Assembly: GCF_000153305.1 (NCBI RefSeq)
Contig: NZ_CH724107.1
Span: forward strand, 1,423,482 to 1,487,481
Direction of reading: 5' to 3'
Source of the DNA: Oceanicola granulosus HTCC2516
Lineage (GTDB): Bacteria; Pseudomonadota; Alphaproteobacteria; Rhodobacterales; Rhodobacteraceae
DNA: 64,000 bases
This document shows, one piece after another, positions 27,465 through 35,889 of this stretch. Within the stretch, counting starts at the first letter, position 1; each line of letters opens with the position of its first letter. The position numbers and the translations under genes were made by a program. The notes beneath the pieces are model-generated. The model searched no databases. It was given only the letters and a program-made list of their open reading frames with translations, and had not been told where the DNA came from.

Positions 27465-29149
27465 GCAGGCTGTTCGACCCCCACGCGGTGCCGTTCAGCC
27501 GCCGCGAGCGTTTCCTGACGCTGTCGTGGATGGACGGCGCGCTGATGCTGCGCTCGGTGCGGGGCGGCGATCTGCGCCCCTCGCTCGGGCGGCTGGCGCG
27601 GCTGGCCTTCGAGACGCCGGGCGGCGCGGTGGAGCCGGAGTTCGAGCTGACGCCCGGGGCGCTTGTCGCCCGGGCGGGGGGCGGCGAGCTGCGCTTCTCC
27701 ATCGGCGCGGGCGAGCGGCTGCACGTCGCGGGCGAGGGGCTGGCCGTGGTGCTGCATCTCGAGGGCTCGCGCTACGATTACGCCTACCGCACGCCGAGGG
27801 GCGAGGACTGCCTCGTCGCGGCGTTCGAGAACCTGCGGCTGATGCCGCGCGCCAGCGTCGGCGCGGTGGAGGTGACGGGGCTGTGGCGGCGCGACCGCTC
27901 CGAGGCGGTGCGCTGCCGGCTGTCGGGCGCGCGGCTGGAGGCGACGCTCGATCTTTTCACGGTCACGCCCCCTGCCCCGGCCACGCAGTCGCAGGCCGAG
28001 GCCGAGGCGGAGGCAGCGCGCGACTTCGAGGCCTTCCTCGCCGCGTTCGGCCCGGCCCGCGCGGGGGGCGACGAGGCGCGCCGGCTGGCCGCCTACATCC
28101 TGTGGTCGGCGACGGTGCCGGCGGGGGGCGCGCTGTCGCGGCCGGCGGTCTACATGTCGAAGAACGAGATGATCAACGTCTGGTCCTGGGACAACGCCTT
28201 CTCCGCGCTCGGCCTCGCCGAGGCCGACCCGGATCTGGCGCTCGACCAGTTGCGGGTGATCTACGACCGGCAGGACCCGTCGGGGATGCTGCCCGATTTC
28301 GTCCACGACGCGGGCGCGAGCTACGCCTTCACCAAGCCGCCCGTCCACGGCTGGACGCTGCTGCGGCTGATGGCGGACCGGCCGGGCTGGCCGTCGGCAG
28401 AGGTGCGCGCCGAGCTGGGGCGCGCGCTGGCGGCGCAGGTGGGCTGGTGGCTCACCGAGGCGCGGGCGGGGCGCGACGAGCTGCCCTGCTACCCGCACGG
28501 CAACGACAGCGGCTGGGACAACGCCAGCTTCTTCGACGAGGGCGGGCCGGTGCTGTCGCCGGACCTGCCGACCTTCCTGATCCTCTGCTGCGACGCGCTG
28601 GCCGTGCTGCGGCCGGACGAGGCGGCGCGGTGGCGGGACGAGGGCGAGGCGCTGCTGGCACTGCTGCAAGCCCGGCTCGGCGGCGCGGAGGGCTTCGGCA
28701 CGCGCAAGCTGCACGGCGGCGATCTGCGCTTCGGGCGGACGCTGGCGGAGTTCATGCCCTTGCTGCTCGGCGACCGCCTGCCGCGCGCGCAGGCCGACGC
28801 GATGGTGGCGCGCTTCGAGCGCGACATGCTCACCGAGTGGGGGCCCGCGACCGAGGCGCCCGACAGCCCGCACTACGAATCGGACGGCTACTGGCGCGGC
28901 CCCATCTGGGCGCCGACGACGGCGCTGATCCGCGACGGGCTCATCGCCGCCGGGGCCGACGACCTCGCCCGGGAGGTCGCCACCCGCTATTGCCACCTGT
29001 GCGAGACGTCGGGGATGGCCGAGAATTTCGACGCGCTCACCGGCGCGCCGCTGCGCGATCCGGCCTTCGCCTGGACGTCGGCCGTCTACCTCGCCTTCAC
29101 CCGGCAGCTCGCCCGCCGGACCGCCACCACAGAGGAGCTCGCGACGTGA
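27461..29149 (+). CDS. GH63/MGH-like (alpha/alpha)6-barrel glycoside hydrolase
   Basis: 562 aa, cytoplasmic (no signal peptide). The N-terminal 170 residues are a beta-rich domain, followed by an (alpha/alpha)6 toroid with the clan's landmarks: NVWSWDNAFSALGL at 241, CYPHGNDSGWDNASFF near 345-360, and HYESDGYWRGPIWAPTT near 470. The Asp in GWDN is the probable general acid. Relatives cleave alpha-linked glucose or mannose; GH63 processing glucosidase I cuts alpha-1,2-linked glucose. With a GH42 galactosidase in the same operon, removal of the alpha-1,2-glucose from Glc-Gal-hydroxylysine is a plausible job. Mannosyl- or glucosylglycerate hydrolase is the main alternative. Confidence 0.75.
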   Translation: MSRLFDPHAVPFSRRERFLTLSWMDGALMLRSVRGGDLRPSLGRLARLAFETPGGAVEPEFELTPGALVARAGGGELRFSIGAGERLHVAGEGLAVVLHLEGSRYDYAYRTPRGEDCLVAAFENLRLMPRASVGAVEVTGLWRRDRSEAVRCRLSGARLEATLDLFTVTPPAPATQSQAEAEAEAARDFEAFLAAFGPARAGGDEARRLAAYILWSATVPAGGALSRPAVYMSKNEMINVWSWDNAFSALGLAEADPDLALDQLRVIYDRQDPSGMLPDFVHDAGASYAFTKPPVHGWTLLRLMADRPGWPSAEVRAELGRALAAQVGWWLTEARAGRDELPCYPHGNDSGWDNASFFDEGGPVLSPDLPTFLILCCDALAVLRPDEAARWRDEGEALLALLQARLGGAEGFGTRKLHGGDLRFGRTLAEFMPLLLGDRLPRAQADAMVARFERDMLTEWGPATEAPDSPHYESDGYWRGPIWAPTTALIRDGLIAAGADDLAREVATRYCHLCETSGMAENFDALTGAPLRDPAFAWTSAVYLAFTRQLARRTATTEELAT

Positions 29150-30201
29150 GCGACACGACCACCGCCCGCCCCACGCTGAAGACCATCTGCGCCCGCACCG
29201 GCCTGTCCGTCGCCACCGTCTCCAAGGCGCTGCGCGGCTCCGACGCGGTGCGCCCCGAGACGCGGGCGCTGGTCGAGGAGGCGGCGCGGGAGGTGGGCTA
29301 CCGGCTCAACCGCTCCGGCCTCGCGCTGCGCACCGGCAAGACCTACCAGATCGCCGCCGTGATGACCGCGCCGCGCCCCGAGGAGGACGAGTGGGAGGGG
29401 GTCGAGTACGCGCAGCTGTTGTCGGGGATCTCGCTGGCGCTGGAAGGTTCGCCCTACCGGGTGATGCTCTACGCGGTCGACGACCATGCCGAGGCGACGC
29501 AGGTGATCCGCCAGCTCGTCGACGGGGGCGAGGCCGACGGGGTGATCCTGTCGGGCACGCGCCCGCGCGACGAGCGGGTGGCGCTGCTGCAGGCGCGCGA
29601 CGTGCCGTTCGTGACGCTCGGCACCACCGAGCACCACGCGCCGCACGCCTTCGTCGATACCGACAACGCCGCGATAATGGAGGTCGCGCTGCGCCGCCTC
29701 GCCGGGCGCGGGCACGAGCGGATCGCGCTGATCAACCCGCCCGCCGAGATGAGCTATGCCCGCACCCGCGAGGCCGTCTACCGGCGGATGCTGGACGAGC
29801 TGGGGCTGGCGGTGGACGAGGCGCTGATCCTGTCGGGCACGCTCAACCCGGCCTTCGGGCGCGCCGCCGTCGCCCGGCTAAGCGCGCTCTCCGCGCCGCC
29901 GACCGCCTATATCTGCGCCAACGAGGCCGCGGCGCTCGGGGCGCTGTCGGGGTTCGCCGAGCACGGGCTGGTGCACGGGCGCGACGCGGTCATCAACGCC
30001 ACCGACGATCTCAATGTCAGCGCCTATTTCGTGCCGCCGCTGACCACCTTCTTCCTGCCGATCTCGCGGCCCGCGCGGCTGTTGGGCGAGTACATGCTCG
30101 CCCGGCTGGCGGGCGAGCCGGTGGAGAAGCTGCAGACGCTCCTGATGCCCGAGCTGATCGAGCGCTCCGACGACATCCTGACCAAGGAGGCCCGCCCGTG
30201 A
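29146..30201 (+). CDS. LacI-family transcriptional regulator of the long operon
   Basis: 351 aa. N-terminal HTH LKTICARTGLSVATVSKAL and hinge, then a periplasmic-binding-protein-like sensor domain (ADGVILSGTRP, GHERIALINPP, PTAYICANEAAALGAL). GTG 29146 overlaps the stop of the hydrolase gene. As a member of the operon it probably represses it through the CG-centred sites at 23210-23245 and is relieved by the imported sugar or glycoside. An unusual tail replaces the common xxVxRxST ending of the family. Confidence 0.9.
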   Translation: MSDTTTARPTLKTICARTGLSVATVSKALRGSDAVRPETRALVEEAAREVGYRLNRSGLALRTGKTYQIAAVMTAPRPEEDEWEGVEYAQLLSGISLALEGSPYRVMLYAVDDHAEATQVIRQLVDGGEADGVILSGTRPRDERVALLQARDVPFVTLGTTEHHAPHAFVDTDNAAIMEVALRRLAGRGHERIALINPPAEMSYARTREAVYRRMLDELGLAVDEALILSGTLNPAFGRAAVARLSALSAPPTAYICANEAAALGALSGFAEHGLVHGRDAVINATDDLNVSAYFVPPLTTFFLPISRPARLLGEYMLARLAGEPVEKLQTLLMPELIERSDDILTKEARP

Positions 30202-33062
30202 GCACCCTCGTCGCACCGCCCCCCGCCCTGTCCGAGGCCGAAATCGCCGCGCTCGTCGCGCGCCATTGGGGGCTGTCGGGCCGCCTGCGGCCGTTGCCCT
30301 CGGAGCGGGATCAGAACACGCGGCTGAGCTGCGAGGCGGGGGAGTACGTGGTCAAGATCGCCAACCCGGCCGAGCCGCCGGAGGAGACGGCGATGCAGGT
30401 CGCGGTGCTCGAACACCTGGCGGGCGAGGGCGTGCCGGGGCTGCCGCGGATCCGGCCGACCCTGACGGGGAGCGCCACGGTGCGCGTCGATGTCGGCGGG
30501 CGCATGGCGCAGGCGCGGCTGGTGAGCTGGATCGCGGGCGTGCCGCTGGCCCAGTCGCCGCGCTCTCAGGCGCAGCTGCGCGCGCTGGGGAGCTACATGG
30601 GCCGGGTGACGGCGGGGCTGCAGGGCTTCGTCGCGCCGGCCGCGCACCGGCCGGAGTTCCTGTGGTCGCTCGACCACGTGGCGGCGCTGCGCGACTTCGT
30701 CTCCGACATCAAGGATCCTTCCCGGCGGGGAATGGTGGAGGGCCTGTTCGCGCGCCACGCCGAGCGGGTCGCGCCGCGGCTGGCGGGGCTGCGGGCTTCG
30801 GTGCTGCACCAGGATGCCAACGATCACAACGTCATAACCGACCCCGACCACCCCGAACGCATCGTCGGGCTGATCGACTTCGGCGACATGTGCCAGGGCC
30901 GGACGGTCAACGAGCTGGCGGTGACCATCGCCTACGCGATGCTCGACACCGACGCTCCGCTGGCGGCCGCGCGGGCGGTGATCGAGGGGTTCCACGCGGC
31001 CTTCGCGCTCACCGAGGACGAGGCGGAGCTGGTGATGGAGCTGGCGCTGATCCGGTTGGCGGCGTCTGTGTGTATCTCGTCGGTGCAGGCGGCGGAGCGG
31101 CCGGAGACGCGGTACCTGCTGATCTCGCAGGCTCCGGCCTTCGCGACGCTCGAGTTGCTGCACGACCTGCCGGCCGATCTGCTGGGGGCGCTGGGGCGCG
31201 TGGCGGCGGGGTTCGAGCCGATGCCGGGGGCGGCGGCGCGGCTTGCCTCTCTGGGCGAGGCGGCGCCGCTGATCGCGCCGGGGCTGGCGCGGCTGCCGCG
31301 CAAGGCGCCCGGCACGGAGCGTGCACCGGACGTGCACGGGGGGTGCACCGTGCCGGTGGCCGACGACCTGCCCGTGCTCGGCCTCACCGGCTGGGGCTCC
31401 GAGGCGCCCGACGGCCGCCGCCGGCTCGGGCTCGGGATGGAGGTGCCGGAGGGGACGCCGCTCCTCGCCACCCATGCCGGGCGGATCCTGCGCCGAAACG
31501 GCGACGCGCTGGTGCAGGAGATCGCGCCCGGCCTGTTCCTCGGCCTCGCCGGCCTCGCGCCGGAGGTGGCGGAAGGCGACGCGCTCGCGCCCGGCGACCG
31601 GCTCGGCCGCGCGACCGGCGCGCTCGATCTGCAGCTGATGCACGGCCTGCCCGACCTGCGGCCGCGCTCCGCCGCGCCGGGCGAGTGGGCGCTGTGGTCG
31701 GCGCTGCGGCCCGATCCGAACCTGCTGCTGGGGCTGGAGCCGGAGAGCTTCGTGCCGCCCGCCGAGCCGCCCGAGGCCCTGCTGGCCCGGCGGCGCGAGC
31801 GGATCGGCCCGTCGCTGTCGCTGTCCTATCGCCACAAGCTGACGATGCTGCGCGGGCGGGGCGCGTGGCTGGCGGATCATACCGGGCGGCACTGGCTCGA
31901 TACGGTCAACAACATCGCCCATGTCGGCCACGAGCATCCGCGCGTGGTCGCGGCGCTGGCCGCGCAGGCGGCAACGCTCAACACCAACAGCCGCTACCTG
32001 CACCCGCTGATGGTGAGCTACGCCGAGCGGCTGACCGCGACGCTGCCCGCGCCGCTCGAGGTCGCGTATTTCGTCAATTCCGGCACCGAGGCCAACGAGC
32101 TGGCGCTGCGCATCGCGCGCACCGCGCTGGGGCGCAAGGAGACGCTGGTGCTGGACTGGGCCTATCACGGCAATTCCGGCGGCACGGTGGAGATCAGCCC
32201 CTACAAGTTCCGCCGGGCGGGAGGCTTCCCGCAGCCCCGCTTCCTCGAGGTCGCCCCCTTTCCCGACCCCTACCGCGGCGCACATCGCGGACCCGACAGC
32301 GCGCCCGCCTATGCCGCCGGGCTGGCGGCGCGGCTCGATGCGCTGGAGGCGCGCACCGGCAGCGGCGCGGCGGCCTTCATCGCGGAATCGGCCTCCGGCG
32401 TCGGCGGGCAGGTGTTCTATCCCGAGGGCTACCTGGCGCGCGCCTACGAGGAGGTGCGGGCACGGGGCGGTCTGTGCATCGCCGACGAGGTGCAATGCGG
32501 CATGGGGCGGATCGGCAGCCATTTCTGGGCCTTCGAGGCGCAGGGGGTGGTGCCCGACATCGTCGTCATCGGCAAGCCGATCGGCAACGGGCACCCGATG
32601 GCCGCCGTCGTCACGACGCGCGCGCTGGCGGAGGCGTTCGACAACGGGATGGAATATTTCAACTCGTTCGGCGGCAACCCCGTCTCGATGGCCGTGGGCC
32701 ACGCGGTGATGGACGTGCTCGAGGACGAGGGGCTGCAGGCGCAGGCCGCCCTGACCGGGGCGCACCTGCTGGCGGGGATGGCGAAGCTGGCCGAGCGCCA
32801 CCCGGTGATCGGCGACGTGCGCGGTGCGGGGCTGTTCCTCGGCATGGAGCTGGTCGAGGACCGCGACAGCCGGGCCCCCGCCACCAGGGCCGCCGCGGAG
32901 CTGGTCCACCGGCTCTACCTGCGCGGCATCCTCGCCTCCACCGACGGGCCCGACGACAACGTGCTCAAGATCAAGCCGCCGATGGTCTTCGGCCGCGCCG
33001 AGGCCGACCTGCTGCTCGACGAGATCGGCCGCGCCCTCTCCCACCTTTACCCGCAGGACTGA
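30198..33062 (+). CDS. Kinase / M23-like / class III PLP phospho-lyase fusion (probable hydroxylysine kinase and phospho-lyase)
   Basis: 954 aa, three parts. Residues 1-340: aminoglycoside-phosphotransferase-like kinase with catalytic LHQDANDHNV (about 202) and metal site IDFGD (about 226), like human hydroxylysine kinase HYKK. About 375-520: a degenerate M23/LytM-like domain (LGMEVPEGTPLLATHAGRIL). About 530-954: class III PLP enzyme with NSGTEANELALRIAR, IADEVQCGMGRIG and Lys793 in VIGKPIGNG, resembling the ETNPPL/PHYKPL phospho-lyases. In animals HYKK and PHYKPL turn 5-hydroxylysine into AASA, the substrate of the ALDH7 enzyme at 17085-18608. Ethanolamine or another amino alcohol is the alternative substrate. 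GTG start overlaps the LacI stop. Confidence 0.8.
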   Translation: MSTLVAPPPALSEAEIAALVARHWGLSGRLRPLPSERDQNTRLSCEAGEYVVKIANPAEPPEETAMQVAVLEHLAGEGVPGLPRIRPTLTGSATVRVDVGGRMAQARLVSWIAGVPLAQSPRSQAQLRALGSYMGRVTAGLQGFVAPAAHRPEFLWSLDHVAALRDFVSDIKDPSRRGMVEGLFARHAERVAPRLAGLRASVLHQDANDHNVITDPDHPERIVGLIDFGDMCQGRTVNELAVTIAYAMLDTDAPLAAARAVIEGFHAAFALTEDEAELVMELALIRLAASVCISSVQAAERPETRYLLISQAPAFATLELLHDLPADLLGALGRVAAGFEPMPGAAARLASLGEAAPLIAPGLARLPRKAPGTERAPDVHGGCTVPVADDLPVLGLTGWGSEAPDGRRRLGLGMEVPEGTPLLATHAGRILRRNGDALVQEIAPGLFLGLAGLAPEVAEGDALAPGDRLGRATGALDLQLMHGLPDLRPRSAAPGEWALWSALRPDPNLLLGLEPESFVPPAEPPEALLARRRERIGPSLSLSYRHKLTMLRGRGAWLADHTGRHWLDTVNNIAHVGHEHPRVVAALAAQAATLNTNSRYLHPLMVSYAERLTATLPAPLEVAYFVNSGTEANELALRIARTALGRKETLVLDWAYHGNSGGTVEISPYKFRRAGGFPQPRFLEVAPFPDPYRGAHRGPDSAPAYAAGLAARLDALEARTGSGAAAFIAESASGVGGQVFYPEGYLARAYEEVRARGGLCIADEVQCGMGRIGSHFWAFEAQGVVPDIVVIGKPIGNGHPMAAVVTTRALAEAFDNGMEYFNSFGGNPVSMAVGHAVMDVLEDEGLQAQAALTGAHLLAGMAKLAERHPVIGDVRGAGLFLGMELVEDRDSRAPATRAAAELVHRLYLRGILASTDGPDDNVLKIKPPMVFGRAEADLLLDEIGRALSHLYPQD

Positions 33063-33063
33063 C

Positions 33064-35043
33064 ATGACCGCCGAGATGACGCGCCCCGAGCTGGGCGTCT
33101 GCTACTACCCCGAACAATGGCCCGAAGCGCAATGGGCGGACGACGCGCGCCGGATGCGCGAGCTGGGGCTCGACTGGGTGCGCGTGGGCGAATTCGCCTG
33201 GAGCATGATCGAGCCCGCGCCGGGGCGGTTCGAGTGGGACTGGCTGGACCGGGCGATCGACGTGCTGGGCGCGGCGGGGCTGAAGGTCATCATGTCGACG
33301 CCGACCGCCGCGCCGCCGCGCTGGCTGGTCGACAAGCACCCCGAGATCCTGCCGGTCGGGCCGGACGGCAACGTGCGCAAGTTCGGCTCGCGGCGGCATT
33401 ACTGCTTTTCCTCGCCGGTCTTCCGCGGGGAAGCGGCGCGCATCGCCGAGGCGGTGGCCGAGCGCTACGGCACGCACGAGCACGTGGCGGCGTGGCAGAT
33501 CGACAACGAATACGGCGATCACGACACGATCCACTCCTACTCGCCCGCCGCGCGCGACGCCTTCCGCGACTGGCTGGCCCGGCGCTACGGCGACATCGGG
33601 GCCCTGAACACGGCCTGGGGGACGTCGTTCTGGTCGATGCGCTACGACGACTTCGCGCAGATCGAGCTGCCCAACCAGATGGTCGAGGAGCCGACGCCGA
33701 CGCAGCTCACCGACTTCCTGCGCTTCAGCTCGGACCAGGTGCAAAGCTTCAACCGGATGCAGGCCGAGATCCTGCGCAAGCACGCGCCGGGGCGGGCGAT
33801 CACGCACAACTTCATGAACCAGAACGAGGATTTCGACCACCACGCGGTCGGCGCCGATCTCGACGTCGCCTCGTGGGACGCCTACCCGCTGGGCAACCTC
33901 GTCCATGGCCGCCTGCCCGAGGCCGACAAGCAGCGGCTGCTGCGGCATGGCGATCCCGATCAGCCGGGCTTCAACCACGATCTCTATCGCGGCGTCGGCA
34001 ACGGGCGGATGTGGGTGATGGAGCAGCAGCCCGGCCCGGTGAACTGGGCCGATGCCAACCCCGCCCCCGCCGACGGGATGGTGCGGCTCTGGACCTGGCT
34101 GGCGCACGCGCATGGCTGCGAGATGGTGAGCTATTTCCGCTGGCGGCAGGCGCCGTTCGCGCAGGAGCAGTTCCATACCGGGCTGTTGCTGCCGGATTCA
34201 ACGCCCGACCGGGCGTTTGCCGAGATCGAGGAGGTCGTCGCCGAGGCCGCCGCCCTGCCCGCCCTGCCCCCGCGCGCGCCCTCCGAGGTCGCGCTGGTGC
34301 TCGACTACCCGTCCCGCTGGGCGCTGAGCGCGCTGCCGCAGGGGCGCAACTTCCGCGCCGGCCACCATGCGCTCGACTGGTACAGCGCGCTGCGCCGGCT
34401 GGGGATCGACGTGGACATCGTCGGGCAGCACACCGAGCTCAACGGCTACCGGCTGGTCGTCGCGCCCGATCTGGTGATGGCCGATGCGGGCTTCATTAAG
34501 CGCATCGCGGCGAGCGACACGAAGGCGATCTTCGGGCCGCGCTCGGGCTCGCGAACCGAGGCGATGCACGTCACCGCGCCGCTGCCCGGCGCCGGGCTCG
34601 CGCCGCTGATCGAGCTGCGCGTGACGCGGGTGGAGAGCCTGCCCGACTGGCATTCCGAGAGCTTCCTGATGGGCAATGCCAGCCACGCCGCGCGGCGCTG
34701 GCGCGAAACCATCGAGAGCGACGCCGAGGTGCTCGCCACCTTCGAGGGCGCCTACCGCGAGGGCACGCCCGCCCTGGTGGGCAATGACCGGGCCCGCTAC
34801 CTCGCCACCCTTCCCGGGGACGAAGGATTGCGGCACGTGCTCGAGGACACCCTGCGGTGGGCCGGCGTCGACACCCTGCCCGACCTCGGCCCCGACCTGC
34901 GCCTGACCCGGCGCGGCAACGTCACATTCGCGTTCAACTTCGGCTGCGAACCGGCCGCAGCCCCCGCCCCGCCCGAGGCGACGTTTCACCTCGGCGCGGC
35001 GCGGATACCCCCCGCCGGTGTCGCGGCATGGTCAGAGACATGA
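33064..35043 (+). CDS. GH42 beta-galactosidase
   Basis: 659 aa, cytoplasmic. N terminus LGVCYYPEQWPEAQWADDAR and RVGEFAWSMIEPAPGRFEWD are classic GH42. Acid/base Glu149 lies in AAWQIDNEYG and the nucleophile Glu320 in WVMEQQPGPVNW. A middle trimerisation/Rossmann domain (about 400-580) and a small C-terminal beta domain follow. GH42 enzymes release beta-linked galactose from short glycosides. In this operon the inferred target is Gal-beta-O-hydroxylysine, giving free hydroxylysine for the upstream kinase/lyase fusion. Confidence 0.92.
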   Translation: MTAEMTRPELGVCYYPEQWPEAQWADDARRMRELGLDWVRVGEFAWSMIEPAPGRFEWDWLDRAIDVLGAAGLKVIMSTPTAAPPRWLVDKHPEILPVGPDGNVRKFGSRRHYCFSSPVFRGEAARIAEAVAERYGTHEHVAAWQIDNEYGDHDTIHSYSPAARDAFRDWLARRYGDIGALNTAWGTSFWSMRYDDFAQIELPNQMVEEPTPTQLTDFLRFSSDQVQSFNRMQAEILRKHAPGRAITHNFMNQNEDFDHHAVGADLDVASWDAYPLGNLVHGRLPEADKQRLLRHGDPDQPGFNHDLYRGVGNGRMWVMEQQPGPVNWADANPAPADGMVRLWTWLAHAHGCEMVSYFRWRQAPFAQEQFHTGLLLPDSTPDRAFAEIEEVVAEAAALPALPPRAPSEVALVLDYPSRWALSALPQGRNFRAGHHALDWYSALRRLGIDVDIVGQHTELNGYRLVVAPDLVMADAGFIKRIAASDTKAIFGPRSGSRTEAMHVTAPLPGAGLAPLIELRVTRVESLPDWHSESFLMGNASHAARRWRETIESDAEVLATFEGAYREGTPALVGNDRARYLATLPGDEGLRHVLEDTLRWAGVDTLPDLGPDLRLTRRGNVTFAFNFGCEPAAAPAPPEATFHLGAARIPPAGVAAWSET

Positions 35044-35072
35044 CCGCCGCATTCAACAGGAGGAGACCACCC

Positions 35073-35834
35073 ATGACGACCACCCTCACCCGCCGCGCGC
35101 TCGGCACCGCCGCGCTCGCGCTGCTGATGGCCGCGCCCGCCGGGGCCGCCGATCTCGGCGGCCAGCTGCTGCGCGTCGGCTCGGACACGACCTCGCCGCC
35201 GATGGAGTACATCGACACCGCCACGGGCCAGATCGTCGGCTTCGACGTCGACGTGGTGAACGCGATCTGCGAGCGCATCAACTGCCAGGCCGAGTTCATC
35301 ACCACCGGCTGGGACGGCATCTTCGCCGCGCTCCAGAACGGGCAGTTCGACCTCGTCGCCTCGGGCGTCTCGATCACCGACGAGCGCGACCAGGTGATGG
35401 ACTTCACCGATCCCTACATCGTCAACAGCCAGGCGATCCTGACCCGCGTGGATGCCGGCGAGATGAGCGTCGAGGACTTCGAAAGCGGCGGCCTCAGCCT
35501 CGCGGCGCAGGCCAACACGACCGACTCGATCACCGCCGCCGAGATTGTGGGGCGCGAGAACGTGCAGGCCTACGACACGTTCAACGGCGCGGTGCTCGCG
35601 CTGCAGAACGGCGACGTGGACGGCGTCGTCATCAACGGCGCCAACGCGGCCGCCTACGAGGCGCAGTTCGCCGGGCAGCTCGTCGTCGGCGTGACCGGGC
35701 TCAAGGCCGATCCGCTCGGGCTGGTGTTCCAGGAGGGCGATCCGATGCGCGACGCCTTCAACGAGGGGCTGGCCGAGATCAAGGCCGACGGCACGCTCGA
35801 CGCGCTGATGGCGCGCTACTGGACCGCCGAGTGA
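35073..35834 (+). CDS. Amino acid ABC importer substrate-binding protein (family 3)
   Basis: 253 aa with an N-terminal export signal that includes an arginine pair (LTRRALGTAALALLMAAPAGA). Mature part is a family 3 amino-acid-binding fold: MEYIDTATGQIVGFDVDVVN, GIFAALQNGQFDLVASGVSI and MDFTDPYI. Ligand unknown; hydroxylysine or a related basic amino acid is suggested by the operon. A strong hairpin (35842-35869) separates it from the permease gene. Good ribosome site aggagg at 35058-35063. Confidence 0.92.
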   Translation: MTTTLTRRALGTAALALLMAAPAGAADLGGQLLRVGSDTTSPPMEYIDTATGQIVGFDVDVVNAICERINCQAEFITTGWDGIFAALQNGQFDLVASGVSITDERDQVMDFTDPYIVNSQAILTRVDAGEMSVEDFESGGLSLAAQANTTDSITAAEIVGRENVQAYDTFNGAVLALQNGDVDGVVINGANAAAYEAQFAGQLVVGVTGLKADPLGLVFQEGDPMRDAFNEGLAEIKADGTLDALMARYWTAE

Positions 35835-35841
35835 GACGACC

Positions 35842-35869
35842 CGGGGCCGCCCGTCGCGGGGCGGCCCCG
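35842..35869 (+). terminator. Strong hairpin between binding-protein and permease genes
   Basis: Perfect 10-bp GC arms (35842-35851 and 35860-35869) with an 8-nt loop, followed by a pyrimidine-rich but not T-only stretch. Such stems after binding-protein genes act as partial terminators or RNA stabilisers, giving more binding protein than permease. A similar stem follows the binding-protein gene at 57355-57387. Confidence 0.65.
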
Positions 35870-35889
35870 CCTTCTTCCTGCTTTCGAGG

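Noticed and set aside
30024..33065. A 1013-codon minus-strand frame opposite the kinase/phospho-lyase fusion
   Set aside because: Same shadow effect; no ribosome site or domain, and the plus strand codes a clear multi-domain enzyme.
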